A DNA stretch of 64,000 nt from Lysinibacillus fusiformis (GCF_007362955.1 NZ_CP041696.1:992001-1056000); one strand, 5' to 3'. Positions 1 to 8,382 are shown, counted from the stretch's first letter. The notes: generated by a model from the sequence alone, not told the origin. Made by a program: numbers and translations.

Positions 1-541
1 GTACAGAGCCAACACCTGCCTGTGGTTCATCACAAATAGTATGAATAAATTGATGGTCTCGTAAAAAATCTATTGTTTGCTGTACCAGATTGTCTGCGTA
101 CCATGTCTGATTGCGAAACTCAATCGCCACCTCAAAATCCTTCAACTGCTGCCTAATATACAATAAATATTGGACATTTTTCACCTGACAATCAAACCAT
201 GGTGGAAATTGCGCTAATATCATCGCTAGCTTACCATGACGTTTAAACTCATTTGCACATTCAATAAATGCATTAAACATATCATTTTTCGATTCAAATG
301 GAATGTCTCCACGTAAATGCCCTGTCATACCCTGATAAGCCTTTACAACAAAACCGAAATCGTTTGGTGTATTTTCACACCATTTACGTACATTTTCTAT
401 AGACGGAATGGCATAAAAAGAAGTATCTACTTCTACCGTTAGAAAATGACCTGTGTAATCGAATAATTTTTCCTTTGAGGCAGTCACTCCACTATAAAGT
501 GAAGGATGATCGCCCCAGCCTGTTAATCCAACTCGAATCAA
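1..541 (-). CDS. DUF72 (YecE-like) protein, 3' end outside window
   Basis: The open frame starts at a TTG at 541 behind an AGGAGGGGG ribosome site and runs off the left edge, so about 180 N-terminal residues are visible. It begins IRVGLTGWGDHPSLYSG and contains EVDTSFYAIPS, FGFVVKAYQGMTGH and FEVAIEFRNQTWY, which are the conserved blocks of the DUF72 family (TIM-barrel fold, function not established). No ATG lies near the ribosome site, so TTG is the likely start. The gene is divergent from the response regulator at 737. Confidence 0.85.
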   Translation of the reverse strand, partial: MIRVGLTGWGDHPSLYSGVTASKEKLFDYTGHFLTVEVDTSFYAIPSIENVRKWCENTPNDFGFVVKAYQGMTGHLRGDIPFESKNDMFNAFIECANEFKRHGKLAMILAQFPPWFDCQVKNVQYLLYIRQQLKDFEVAIEFRNQTWYADNLVQQTIDFLRDHQFIHTICDEPQAGVGSV

Positions 542-599
542 GTGACCCCCTCCTCTATGTACATAATCATAGCACACACTTTCTTACTGCGAGTAACCA

Positions 600-650
600 C
601 ACCACAAAAAAATGCGACTACAGCAAACAGCCCTAGTCGTCACATGTATA
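600..650. terminator. Weak hairpin between divergent genes
   Basis: CGACTA at about 613 pairs with TAGTCG at about 634, and a run of A precedes it, so it would read as a terminator on the minus strand. It sits upstream of the DUF72 gene between two divergent genes, where a terminator has no obvious transcript to end. It may be a relic. Confidence 0.3.
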
Positions 651-685
651 TCTGAAGTCTTCTATTATTTTTATCATGCATCTTC

Positions 686-714
686 ACATAAACTACAGAT
701 TGCCAGGTTATAAT
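686..714 (+). promoter_or_regulatory. Promoter of the two-component operon with candidate regulator box
   Basis: A TATAAT -10 lies at 709-714. Upstream is TCTTCACATAAACT, ending at 694, followed by CAGATTGC. The same 14-mer and the same CAGATTGC occur in the promoter of the ABC operon at 6290-6350 on the other strand. There is no good -35, as is common for activator-dependent promoters. I infer that the response regulator encoded at 737 binds both sites and regulates itself. Confidence 0.55.
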
Positions 715-736
715 TGCTTCATGAGGTGATATCATA

Positions 737-1399
737 ATGAACTATCATATTCTTGTAGTTGAGGATGATCAAGAAATCCAAGAATTAATTAGACAATTTT
801 TAATGACACAAAAGTATACGATTGAAGTTGCATCCGACGGGCTGGAAGGAATGAAACGATTTAATACGCAATCCTTTGATTTAATTCTTCTAGATGTGAT
901 GATGCCTAACCTTAACGGTTTTGAAATGGCTAAAATGATTCGAAATCAGTCAAATACTCCGATTATTATGCTTACTGCATTAGAGGAAGAAGAAGATCAA
1001 ATGAAAGGCTTTGATCTTGGAATCGACGATTATATAACGAAGCCCTTTTCATTTCATGTTTTGATTAGGCGCGTCGAGGCGGTCCTGAGAAGAAGCTATC
1101 ATCAAAATACTGGAAATCAATTGAGTTTTAATGAAATCCTTGTAGATTGTGATGCATATAAAGTATATGTCAATGAGATTGAAATACCATTAACGACAAA
1201 AGAATTCGAAATTTTGCAACTGCTACTTCAGAATGAGAAAAAAGTACTTACAAGAGAACTCATCGTAGAAAAAGTTTGGGGATATGATTATTCTGGAGAA
1301 ACACGCATGATTGATACGCATATAAAAAATATACGGAAGAAATTAGATGTACCTTGTATTAAAACCGTAAAGGGTATTGGTTATAAAATCGATGAATAA
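737..1399 (+). CDS. OmpR-family response regulator, YclJ-like
   Basis: A 220-residue response regulator. The receiver domain covers residues 1-120, with acidic pocket VVEDD, phospho-acceptor Asp53 in LILLDVMMP, the conserved Thr in IIMLTA and Lys in YITKPF. A winged-helix DNA-binding domain fills residues 130-220 and ends in KTVKGIGYKI. The 3' end overlaps the histidine kinase gene by 8 bases, so the two are translationally coupled. Length, partner kinase and the divergent ABC transporter match the B. subtilis YclJK/YclHI arrangement. Assignment to the YclJ group is from memory of those proteins and is not proven. Confidence 0.88.
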   Translation: MNYHILVVEDDQEIQELIRQFLMTQKYTIEVASDGLEGMKRFNTQSFDLILLDVMMPNLNGFEMAKMIRNQSNTPIIMLTALEEEEDQMKGFDLGIDDYITKPFSFHVLIRRVEAVLRRSYHQNTGNQLSFNEILVDCDAYKVYVNEIEIPLTTKEFEILQLLLQNEKKVLTRELIVEKVWGYDYSGETRMIDTHIKNIRKKLDVPCIKTVKGIGYKIDE

Positions 1400-2849
1400 T
1401 ATACTAAAACTCCTGAAGATGAAGAGGATTACCTTTAAACTCTTTATCATAACCTCTCTCATCTTGTTAGCTTTTGCAGTCATGATTTATCTAACGCTAT
1501 ACTTCTTTCTTCCAACATTTCATGAGCAATATAAAACAAATCAGCTTCAATCAGGCATAGAAGAAATAATTGATAAATCTAAGGATCTTACATTTAGAGA
1601 TGCTATTCCACTTTTTGATGAATACTCAAAACAAAACAATGCCCTCATCTACCTTCAAAATAAAGAAGATACAATTATTTATTCGCCTTCTTTCTTTATT
1701 CAGGGAGGTACTCAATCAAAAGTGATTGCTAAATCGTCTCCAGCAAAGAATCCTGATGTTCTTAGTAATTCCTTTAATGCTACCATGCCGATTCAATTCA
1801 AAGATGGTAATTTAGTGCTTGTTGTGTTTGCAACCTTTCAACCTATTGATGAAGCTTCACAGGTCTTAGTACGTTTCCTTCCCTATATAAGTATAATTGT
1901 CTTTGTAATTGGTTTGGCAAGCGCTTATTTTTATTCCCGGTTCATTACAAAACCACTTATCTATATTAATGAGGGCGCACAAAAGCTGGCAAACTTGGAT
2001 TTTTCAAAAAAAATCCAACTTCATTCTACCGATGAATTAGGGGAACTATCTAATAGCCTGAATGATATGTCAAAAAATTTACAACAAACCATGCTTGAAT
2101 TACAAAAAGCCAATGAGCAATTAAAAAGTGATATTGAAAAAGAGCGAGAAATCGAAATAAAACGCAGAGAATTTTTTACAACGGTTGCCCATGAACTAAA
2201 AACACCGCTCACTGTTATGAAAGGTTACTTAGAAGGGATGATTTATAATATTGGTCCTTATCAAAATCGTGACCAATATTTAGAGAAGAATCATAAAATT
2301 ATCGAAGAAATGGAGCTACTGGTTCGCGAGATTTTAACTATGTCAAAACTAGAACAAGATACCTTTAAACTGAAGCTGGAAGAAGTAAAACTTTTAGAAT
2401 TGATTGATACAATTACAAAAGATCTCGGTTTTTTTGCTGCCCAAAAAGACATTAAGATAATTAAACAAATTGCTCCTCATCTCTCAGTACGTACAGATCG
2501 TAATTTATTAGAAAAAGCCGTTAAAAACATTATTCATAATGCGATACTGTATTCACCTAAAGGAGAAAAAATATATATAGAGCTAACTGAACTTCCAAAA
2601 CAACATCATATCCACATGCAAGTCATCAATACAGGCGTCAAAATTAAACAGGAGGATATACAACAGCTATTCGAACCATTTTATCGAGTCGAAAAATCAA
2701 GAAATAGAAATACTGGAGGAAGTGGCTTAGGACTATATATTGTAAAGCAAATTTTTGAATCCCTTTCTATTACTTATGCTATGAATAATACAGAAATTGG
2801 CGTACAATTTTCACTTACAATACCTTTTTCCATTAAGGAAAGGGCTTAA
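1392..2849 (+). CDS. Sensor histidine kinase, YclK-like
   Basis: The ATG at 1392 overlaps the regulator gene; a TTG at 1377 is possible but has no better ribosome site. The 485-residue protein has a membrane segment at about 16-36, an extracellular sensor of about 130 residues, a second membrane segment at about 167-187, and a HAMP linker. The HisKA domain has phospho-acceptor His267 in AHELKTPLTV. The ATPase domain has N box NIIHNAILYS and G2 box GGSGLGLYIVK. It should phosphorylate the upstream response regulator in response to an unknown envelope signal. All key motifs are intact. Confidence 0.88.
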   Translation: MNNILKLLKMKRITFKLFIITSLILLAFAVMIYLTLYFFLPTFHEQYKTNQLQSGIEEIIDKSKDLTFRDAIPLFDEYSKQNNALIYLQNKEDTIIYSPSFFIQGGTQSKVIAKSSPAKNPDVLSNSFNATMPIQFKDGNLVLVVFATFQPIDEASQVLVRFLPYISIIVFVIGLASAYFYSRFITKPLIYINEGAQKLANLDFSKKIQLHSTDELGELSNSLNDMSKNLQQTMLELQKANEQLKSDIEKEREIEIKRREFFTTVAHELKTPLTVMKGYLEGMIYNIGPYQNRDQYLEKNHKIIEEMELLVREILTMSKLEQDTFKLKLEEVKLLELIDTITKDLGFFAAQKDIKIIKQIAPHLSVRTDRNLLEKAVKNIIHNAILYSPKGEKIYIELTELPKQHHIHMQVINTGVKIKQEDIQQLFEPFYRVEKSRNRNTGGSGLGLYIVKQIFESLSITYAMNNTEIGVQFSLTIPFSIKERA

Positions 2850-2904
2850 CGCAAACAATTGACTAGCCGCAAAACATAGCTAAAAGAAGTAATGATAATC
2901 AAGT

Positions 2905-3030
2905 CCGGAAAAAGCCACTCGCTTTCCGCGGATGAACTATTTAGCCTCCTCCTTCACTTCGTTTCGTGCGGGGTCTTGCTAGTACATTCTTCCGTAGGAG
3001 TCTCGCAGCTTTTTCCTCTGAATCAAGGGG
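2905..3030. repeat. Degenerate GC-rich dispersed repeat
   Basis: This stretch (CACTCGCTTTCCGCGGATG ... CCGTAGGAGTCTCGCAG) is richer in GC than its surroundings and resembles the CGCTTTCC ... AGGAGTC layout inside the repeat at 57572-57869. A 132-codon open frame across it (2892-3290) matches no recognisable protein and has no convincing ribosome site, so I treat it as non-coding. The rest of 2850-3638 holds only the items listed separately. Confidence 0.45.
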
Positions 3031-3365
3031 TTTTGGCGATGATGTCGAAAAACTTAGAGAATGAAAGCAATCAACTTGGCATGTTTACGTATAATCAAGT
3101 GGTTCCACAATATCACTTAGTTAAACGCTACTTACTAAAAACTCATTTCTTGGACATGGCAAGACACTCAAACAACTTAAGTAGTACTCGAAGAGACACC
3201 GACGTCATAGCACTAATTCACATATCTTCAAATTTCAGTACTAAATGGTCTTTGGATACCAATCGGTCAATTGTCAGTATCTCTAATTGATCTTGTTCAT
3301 TATTTATATTTTCGTCATCCTATCCATCACCTCAATCATTTATGTATGTACACGAGTTGATGGAA

Positions 3366-3405
3366 GCCATGCCCGCGAAAAGCGTCCGACGTAGCGGAAA
3401 TCAAC
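3366..3405 (-). repeat. Fragment of the GGCTGGGACA repeat family
   Basis: Read on the minus strand, this 40-bp piece gives GTTGATTTCCGCTACGTC followed by GGACGCTTT. That matches GTTGATGTCCGCTACGTC and AGACGCTTT inside the full-length repeat at 57572-57869. It lacks the ends and is probably a decayed partial copy. Confidence 0.55.
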
Positions 3406-3440
3406 GGGTTCATATAGATACTTCTATTTGAAAAGAAAAA

Positions 3441-3482
3441 AGACTGTAAACAAACTCAATTTTTTTAGTTTGTTTATAGTCT
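3441..3482. terminator. Long inverted repeat, bidirectional terminator
   Basis: AGACTGTAAACAAACT (3441-3456) pairs with AGTTTGTTTATAGTCT (3467-3482) through nearly all 16 positions. T-rich tracts lie on both sides. It is placed to end transcripts arriving from either direction between the histidine kinase and the small secreted protein gene. Confidence 0.7.
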
Positions 3483-3566
3483 AAACTTTTTTTCTGCATT
3501 AAAAGCCTATTAATGGTTGGTCTATACTATGATGAAGATTTTATTAAAGATGGTATAGTCACTTTT

Positions 3567-3593
3567 ACACCTCTCTCTTTAGGGTGTATTTTT
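3567..3593. terminator. Hairpin terminator
   Basis: ACACCT pairs with AGGGTGT, followed by ATTTTTT on the plus strand; the A-rich left side also allows use on the minus strand. It lies about 45 bases past the stop of the small repetitive secreted protein and probably ends the ABC operon transcript. Confidence 0.5.
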
Positions 3594-3638
3594 TAAAAAT
3601 ATGTCTCGGCAGAAATTTATTAAACTGATCTATTTATA

Positions 3639-4010
3639 TTAGTTAGGGGACGCTGCTCCTGATGTCGAACCTTGAGTAGTTCCATCTTGGTTTGAAGAGT
3701 AATTTCCCCATTGTTCTGGTGACATTTCTCCTGGATTTGAAGAGTACTCATCCCACTGTTCTGGTATCATTTCTTGATTCAGGTCATATTCCCCCCAATG
3801 GTCAGGACTCCTCTCTCCTGGACTTGGACTATACTCCCCAAACTGTTCAGGCTTCATCTCTCCTGGATTTTGTATTCTATTATCTTGCTGCATATTTGTT
3901 TCGCTTGGATTCGATTCTTCACTCCCACTTAAATTCACCAAATTCGTTAACGAACCAATTACTATCCCCATAGACACTAAGCCAATGGAAAATGCTAGTT
4001 TTCCCCACAT
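3639..4010 (-). CDS. Small secreted or anchored protein with four 15-residue repeats
   Basis: 123 residues from ATG 4010. Residues 5-28 (LAFSIGLVSMGIVIGSL and on) form a hydrophobic signal or anchor with no lipobox. A polar region follows with four tandem units of about 15 residues, consensus NPGEMSPEQWGEYSS; the third unit has lost one residue. The tail is rich in Ser, Thr and Gly. It is the last gene of the permease-ATPase operon, 124 bases after the ATPase stop. I recognise no family. It could be a substrate, a signal-sensing partner, or a surface protein made under the same control. The intact repeats at protein level argue that it is a real gene. Confidence 0.72.
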   Translation of the reverse strand: MWGKLAFSIGLVSMGIVIGSLTNLVNLSGSEESNPSETNMQQDNRIQNPGEMKPEQFGEYSPSPGERSPDHWGEYDLNQEMIPEQWDEYSSNPGEMSPEQWGNYSSNQDGTTQGSTSGAASPN

Positions 4011-4134
4011 TGTTACCTCTCCTTTTTAATTTTCTAAATTATCAAAAGTTGTTTATATCGATTGGTTGGCTACAAGTATATTTTGAAACCTTTATCAAAA
4101 TGAGTTTTGATAAAGGTTTCATTATCTATTTTCC

Positions 4135-4812
4135 CTACAAATTTTTACAAACTAAATTTCGTTGTTCAAGGTACACTACTTTATCAGATTGTTTAGCTAC
4201 TTCCTGGGAATGCGTAACAACGATGATACATTTGTTTTCTTTATGAGCCAGTTCTTTAAATAATTTGATAATTTCATCCGAAGTTTTCTCATCTAGATTA
4301 CCAGTTGGTTCATCCGCAATTAATAAATCTACATCACAAGATAATGCACGGGCAATGGCTACACGCTGTTGTTGACCGCCACTAAGCTGTAAAACCTTTC
4401 TTTTTGCTTCGATTTCCGACAAGCCAACCATTTCTAATAACTCAAGCGCTCTTCTCTTTTTATCTTTTATGTTAACCCCTGTAATTTCCATTGCTGTGAC
4501 GACATTTTGAAGAGCCGTCATATACGTAATGAGATTATAGGATTGAAAGATTATCGAAACATATTTATTTCTATATTTATCCAAACCAATTTTCCGTATA
4601 TCTTTTCCTTTGTAGAGCACATGTCCTTCTTTAGGGTTATCTAACCCACTCGCTAAACTAAGTGCTGTTGTTTTTCCTGAACCTGATGGTCCTAAAATGC
4701 TATAGAAACACCCTGTTTCAAAGGTAAAGTTTACATTCTCTAATAAAGTACTCTTCTTATTATTAGTTTGATAATAGTAATATAGATTTTTAAATTGTAA
4801 TATAGTGTCCAT
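4135..4812 (-). CDS. ABC transporter ATP-binding protein, YclH-like
   Basis: The ATG at 4812 has GGAGGAG just upstream, inside the end of the permease gene; the longer frame from 4830 is less likely. The 225-residue protein has Walker A GPSGSGKTT, Q-loop FQSYNL, signature LSGGQQQRVAIARAL, Walker B LLIADEPTGNLD and switch His in VVTHS. These are typical of LolD/MacB-type exporters that pair with FtsX-fold permeases. It follows the permease gene directly and should power it at the cytoplasmic face. Confidence 0.9.
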   Translation of the reverse strand: MDTILQFKNLYYYYQTNNKKSTLLENVNFTFETGCFYSILGPSGSGKTTALSLASGLDNPKEGHVLYKGKDIRKIGLDKYRNKYVSIIFQSYNLITYMTALQNVVTAMEITGVNIKDKKRRALELLEMVGLSEIEAKRKVLQLSGGQQQRVAIARALSCDVDLLIADEPTGNLDEKTSDEIIKLFKELAHKENKCIIVVTHSQEVAKQSDKVVYLEQRNLVCKNL

Positions 4813-4822
4813 ATGACTCCTC

Positions 4823-6250
4823 CTACTCATCTTTTAATAGTATTTCTTTTGGATTTAAGCGAAGAATTGATAATGCTGGTAGAAGTGTTGATAAAATGGA
4901 AATTAATAGTCCTAATCCACCTAAATTCAACACATCTTGTGACGTTATACTTACATCAATATCATCGATAGGTTCTACATCTTTTTCTTGTTTATTCATC
5001 ATGCCAAATGAGAATCCTAGATTATTTGATTCTTGTTGTTGATCTTCGGCAGCAATAACTTCTTGCTGTAATAAACTGTCTCCCATTTTTTGAGACACTG
5101 TTCCACCTGTAATGATAGAAATGCCAAATGCTAGTACCGCTATACATAGTACTTCTACTAACAGCTGCCCTATTAATTTCCTCTTTTTTTCACCGATTGC
5201 CAACAGAATACCTAATTCCTTACGTCGCTCTTTTATAGTCAACATAATAATAAGACCTAATATAATGGACCCTGCAATGGATACTAAATAGACAATCATT
5301 TTGGAAGTAGCGGCAATATTCTCGATAGGGCCTACCATTTTTTGATATAATGCATCATGCGCATCTAACTTAAATAAATCGTAATCAATATTTGTTTTCT
5401 TTGCGTCTGTTTTAAAATCCTGAATATTCTCTGGATCATTTAAGTAGTAAATTGCTTCGTTAATGGATACACCCTTTTCATCACTTTCTTCAGACATTTC
5501 TTTCGTCGAATCATAAATCGTGTATATTTTGTTAGACGGATGCATCATAGCTGGTAAATTTGCCTCGAAGTCAGTTATCCCGGAATTTTTGTATATCCCT
5601 ATTATTTCTAACTCTACCTTCGATGTATCATCCATTGATTGGATCTTTAACTTATCACCCACTTGAAGCTCGTTTTGTTCGGCTAACTGTTTTTCAATCA
5701 GAGCTACTTTCTTATTCGTATCCTCTGATGTAATCGGACGACCGTCAATAATTTCATTCGTTCCATCTGTAAAATCTTGCAATAAATCAGAACTTCTCAC
5801 ACCTTGGATAAATGTATTAGGCATTTTCATATTTCCAGAATTACTACCACCTACTGCTCCACTTACCCCTTCGTCACCTTCGTCACCATTAATAGGCGTG
5901 AAATCATCCGCTACAAGCATGTCACTCTTCAGATAGTTGTAGTCTGTTACATATGGTGATTTAGCTAACTGGTCTGCTTCATCTGCAAAAAGTTCAGGGT
6001 GTTTTATTTTTCCATTTGGATTCTCTTCTCGCTGTTTCGCCACATTTTCCATAAGCTTCTCTTCGTCCATTCTAAGGCTCACGTCTACACCTAATGTTTG
6101 TCTAGCATGATCATTCGCCTTTTGTGAGACATTTTGTATTGCAAAGCCCGCTAATACTAAATTAGAAACTACTAAAAATACAGTAAATAATATTAACGAT
6201 TTCCCCATTCTTGCTTTAACACTTAAAAATGCACGTTTGATAAAATTCAT
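4823..6250 (-). CDS. FtsX-family ABC transporter permease, YclI-like
   Basis: The ATG at 6250 follows AAGGAGG; the upstream in-frame codons lie in the leader. The 475-residue protein has one N-terminal membrane segment (about 17-40), a large extracytoplasmic domain (about 45-320) with the block QGVRSSDLLQDFTDGTNEII, and three C-terminal membrane segments typical of the FtsX fold, ending ILRLNPKEILLKDE. Size and these blocks fit B. subtilis YclI as I remember it. An acidic, glycine-rich loop (GDEGDEGVSGAVGGS) sits near residue 110. The substrate is unknown; such exporters often handle peptides or lipoproteins. Confidence 0.87.
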   Translation of the reverse strand: MNFIKRAFLSVKARMGKSLILFTVFLVVSNLVLAGFAIQNVSQKANDHARQTLGVDVSLRMDEEKLMENVAKQREENPNGKIKHPELFADEADQLAKSPYVTDYNYLKSDMLVADDFTPINGDEGDEGVSGAVGGSNSGNMKMPNTFIQGVRSSDLLQDFTDGTNEIIDGRPITSEDTNKKVALIEKQLAEQNELQVGDKLKIQSMDDTSKVELEIIGIYKNSGITDFEANLPAMMHPSNKIYTIYDSTKEMSEESDEKGVSINEAIYYLNDPENIQDFKTDAKKTNIDYDLFKLDAHDALYQKMVGPIENIAATSKMIVYLVSIAGSIILGLIIMLTIKERRKELGILLAIGEKKRKLIGQLLVEVLCIAVLAFGISIITGGTVSQKMGDSLLQQEVIAAEDQQQESNNLGFSFGMMNKQEKDVEPIDDIDVSITSQDVLNLGGLGLLISILSTLLPALSILRLNPKEILLKDE

Positions 6251-6263
6251 TTTTATTACCTCC

Positions 6264-6350
6264 TTGATAGCTCTACTATATAAGAGCAATCTGAAGCTTA
6301 TATGAAGAAATTCCGAAGTTTATCTGGAGATATCAAAGAGTTTATGTGAA
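6264..6350 (-). promoter_or_regulatory. Promoter of the ABC operon with three boxes spaced 22 bp
   Basis: On the minus strand TAAACT, TAAACT and TAAGCT start a repeated box; on the plus strand these are AGTTTA at 6339 and 6317 and AGCTTA at 6295, exactly 22 bp apart. Two are preceded by TTCACA or TTCATA. A TATATA -10 follows about 18 bp after the last box. Two-turn spacing of direct repeats is typical of OmpR-family activators. TTCATA-type repeats are also what I recall for YclJ in B. subtilis. Confidence 0.6.
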
Positions 6351-6482
6351 GAGCTGTATAGCGCTTTTCATCAAAATAAAGATTTCACTTGAAACAACAA
6401 AAAGCACCCTATGAAGTAAACGTCTATTGTCTACTTTATAGGATGCCTTTACATTCCATCATTATTGAGCGGAGTAAATTAA

Positions 6483-7085
6483 TTAATAAAATTTCACGAT
6501 GTCTTCGAAAGATAAAACTGTTTTATCTCCTGGCTGTTCATTTGGTTCACCAAATGGCATTTGTGCGATTAAGCTCCATTCACCTGGGATATCCCAAGTT
6601 TGTTTGACTTCCTCATCGATAATTGGATTATAGTGCTGTATGGATGCTCCAATGCCTTCAGCAGTTAAAGATAACCATGTAGCGTATTGTAACATTGCAC
6701 TTCCTTGATGAGACCAATATGGGAATTGCTCTTTATATGATGGTGCGTTTTCTTGCATTTGTTTTATTGTTGCTTGATTTTCAAAGAATAGGATTGTTCC
6801 TACGCCATCTTTAAATCCTTGTAGTCTTTCTACAGTAGCAGCAAAACTTTCTGCTGGAACACGTAAGCGTAGTGTTTCTTTTACAATATTCCAGAACTTG
6901 TCATGCTCCTTATCCATCACTACAACGACACGTGCACTTTGCATATTAAAAGATGATGGTGCATGTACAGCTGTTTTTAACACATTATTGATTTTTTCTT
7001 TAGTAATCGTTTCGTTCTTTTGCACCTTACGAATAGAACGACGATTGATAATTGCTTCTTTTACAGTTGATGTAGTTACCGACAT
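6483..7085 (-). CDS. Nitroreductase-family flavoprotein
   Basis: 200 residues from ATG 7085, with GGAGGAA upstream. The protein opens with IINRRSIRKV, the FMN-binding Arg-rich start of the nitroreductase family, and has VHAPSSFNMQSARVVVV and the GIGASIQHYNP block. The family reduces nitro groups, quinones or similar compounds with NAD(P)H and FMN; the substrate here is unknown. It lies 110 bases after the DsbA-like gene and probably shares its transcript, which would fit a thiol or electrophile stress response. Confidence 0.88.
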   Translation of the reverse strand: MSVTTSTVKEAIINRRSIRKVQKNETITKEKINNVLKTAVHAPSSFNMQSARVVVVMDKEHDKFWNIVKETLRLRVPAESFAATVERLQGFKDGVGTILFFENQATIKQMQENAPSYKEQFPYWSHQGSAMLQYATWLSLTAEGIGASIQHYNPIIDEEVKQTWDIPGEWSLIAQMPFGEPNEQPGDKTVLSFEDIVKFY

Positions 7086-7195
7086 TTTTAATTTCCTCCA
7101 AATTTTAACTGATGTATTTTTTTATGGGCTTAAAACTATATCTGATTCATCGATTAATAGTTGTGCCCTCTTGCAACATATTGTAATGATTTTGT

Positions 7196-7795
7196 TTATT
7201 TTGCTAATTGTTGATCGACGATTTGCGCTAATCTTTCTTTACTAGCTAAACCTTGAATCACTTCATCACCAATAATTAGCGTTGGAACAGCCGTAATATT
7301 TGCATCTTCATATGCATGTTTTATAGCATCTTGATGGGTTTTACGATATTTCCCTGAAAGTATAGCTTCTTTAAAATCATCTTTAGAGAGACCTACTTCG
7401 CTCGACAATTGTGTAAGTACTTCAATGTCCTCAATATTTTGTTCTTCCTGGAAAAACGCAGTAAAGACTCTATGATGAAATTCATTCCCTTTGCCTTGTT
7501 CTTTTGCGAATTGATATCCTTCAAAAGCTAAATGCGTGTAAGGATGCGGAGATACCCGCGGTAAACGCATTTCAATGCCAAGCTTTTTCGCAGTAGGAAG
7601 AATAAAGGAATCCCACGACCCTAGTTTTTCAGGTTCTTTCCAAGGATCAATCTTCGGGTAAGGGGTAGGACGTAATTCAAATGGCATCCATTCTACTTCT
7701 ACATCTTTTTCTTTAACAATCTCATCTAACGGCCCCTTCCCTAAAAAACAAAAGGGACAAATAAAATCTGAATAAGCTTTAATTTTTAGTGTCAT
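7196..7795 (-). CDS. DsbA-family (FrnE-like) oxidoreductase
   Basis: The ATG at 7795 follows GAGGGATCT; a GTG at 7810 is an alternative. The 199-residue protein has a thioredoxin fold with CPFC at residues 13-16 and the cis-Pro loop ITAVPTLIIGDEVIQG near the C terminus. There is no signal peptide, so it acts in the cytoplasm, as FrnE-type proteins do. DSBA-like members of this group act in thiol-disulfide exchange or isomerisation of small substrates. It is first in a two-gene unit with the nitroreductase. Confidence 0.87.
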   Translation of the reverse strand: MTLKIKAYSDFICPFCFLGKGPLDEIVKEKDVEVEWMPFELRPTPYPKIDPWKEPEKLGSWDSFILPTAKKLGIEMRLPRVSPHPYTHLAFEGYQFAKEQGKGNEFHHRVFTAFFQEEQNIEDIEVLTQLSSEVGLSKDDFKEAILSGKYRKTHQDAIKHAYEDANITAVPTLIIGDEVIQGLASKERLAQIVDQQLAK

Positions 7796-7822
7796 CTTGA
7801 GATCCCTCACTTTTTCTATAAT

Positions 7823-7853
7823 TTCAGTTGTAACTAATTCGGTTACAACTGAA
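7823..7853. promoter_or_regulatory. Palindromic operator GTAAC-N7-GTTAC, proximal copy
   Basis: Arms TTCAGTTGTAAC and GTTACAACTGAA are perfectly complementary over 12 bp around a 7-bp centre. It lies 28 bp upstream of the DsbA-like start, in the leader. The core GTAAC-N7-GTTAC is shared with the palindrome at 7999-8019. Confidence 0.65.
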
Positions 7854-7998
7854 TCAAATAAATATGCATTCTCTAAGTTGAATGCATTTATACTTACTTT
7901 AGAATTTCATTTATTAAAGATATAACTACTTGTTCCATGGCCTGTGCTTAGAACAACCATTGTACAACGGCTACTAATGTTATTCTTAGCACCTCCAT

Positions 7999-8035
7999 CT
8001 GTAACTATTATAGTTACAGCTAATAAAGATGTCAA
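7999..8035 (-). promoter_or_regulatory. Consensus promoter overlapped by a GTAAC-N7-GTTAC palindrome
   Basis: On the minus strand TTGACA (8030-8035) and TATAAT (8007-8012) are separated by 17 bp, a textbook sigma-A promoter. The palindrome 7999-8019, arms CTGTAACTA and TAGTTACAG, is centred on the -10, so a bound protein should block RNA polymerase. It would drive the dsbA-nitroreductase pair through a leader of about 200 bases. Palindromes of this shape fit HxlR/DUF24 (YodB-like) repressors; no such gene is in the window. Confidence 0.65.
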
Positions 8036-8194
8036 CAATTTAACGATAAAAATTGTTTGACTGATAAGTTGCCTTCAAATTGTTTAAACGACAAAGCCAT
8101 ATGTTACGTTACTTGTCCTTGTTCATCTTGTATTAGGGCGCTTTTCATTAACTAATGCCAATTTAATTCATAAACACTCAGTTTATACAAAAAA

Positions 8195-8225
8195 AACCTT
8201 GCCACAACGTTATTGTGACAAGGTT
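8195..8225. terminator. Bidirectional terminator, probably the original suf operon terminator
   Basis: AACCTTGCCACAA pairs with TTGTGACAAGGTT around CGTTA, with a long A tract on the left and TTTCTCTT on the right. Read on the minus strand it lies just after the displaced SufB tail at 8236-8259, where the terminator of sufCDSUB would have been before the integrative element entered. Confidence 0.75.
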
Positions 8226-8235
8226 TCTCTTATTG

Positions 8236-8259
8236 TTATCCGATTGAACCTTCCATTTC
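8236..8259 (-). other. Left attachment site: displaced SufB C-terminal codons
   Basis: Minus-strand codons read E M E G S I G stop, identical in protein to the SufB C terminus at 10587-10610. The bases TTATCCGAT and CC-TCCATTTC are shared; the middle differs synonymously. The codons before it (HLYLV) do not match SufB. Confidence 0.75.
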
Positions 8260-8360
8260 GACTAAATATAAGTGAAATTAGTATATATAATAGAAGGAAC
8301 TGCTGATATATCATCAAATACGAAGTTTTTATTTCACTAAAAATCATCGTTTTCGTGCAA

Positions 8361-8382
8361 AACGGTATCAAAAACGGTATCA
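8361..8382. repeat. Paired direct repeat, possible integrase arm site
   Basis: AACGGTATCA occurs at 8361-8370 and again at 8373-8382. A similar pair, AATCGGCAC at 10505-10513 and 10516-10524, lies inside the other border. Role as integrase arm sites is inference from position. Confidence 0.4.

Noticed and set aside
2892..3290. 132-codon open frame on the plus strand
   Set aside because: It runs through GC-rich repeat debris, has no proper ribosome site and no recognisable protein features.
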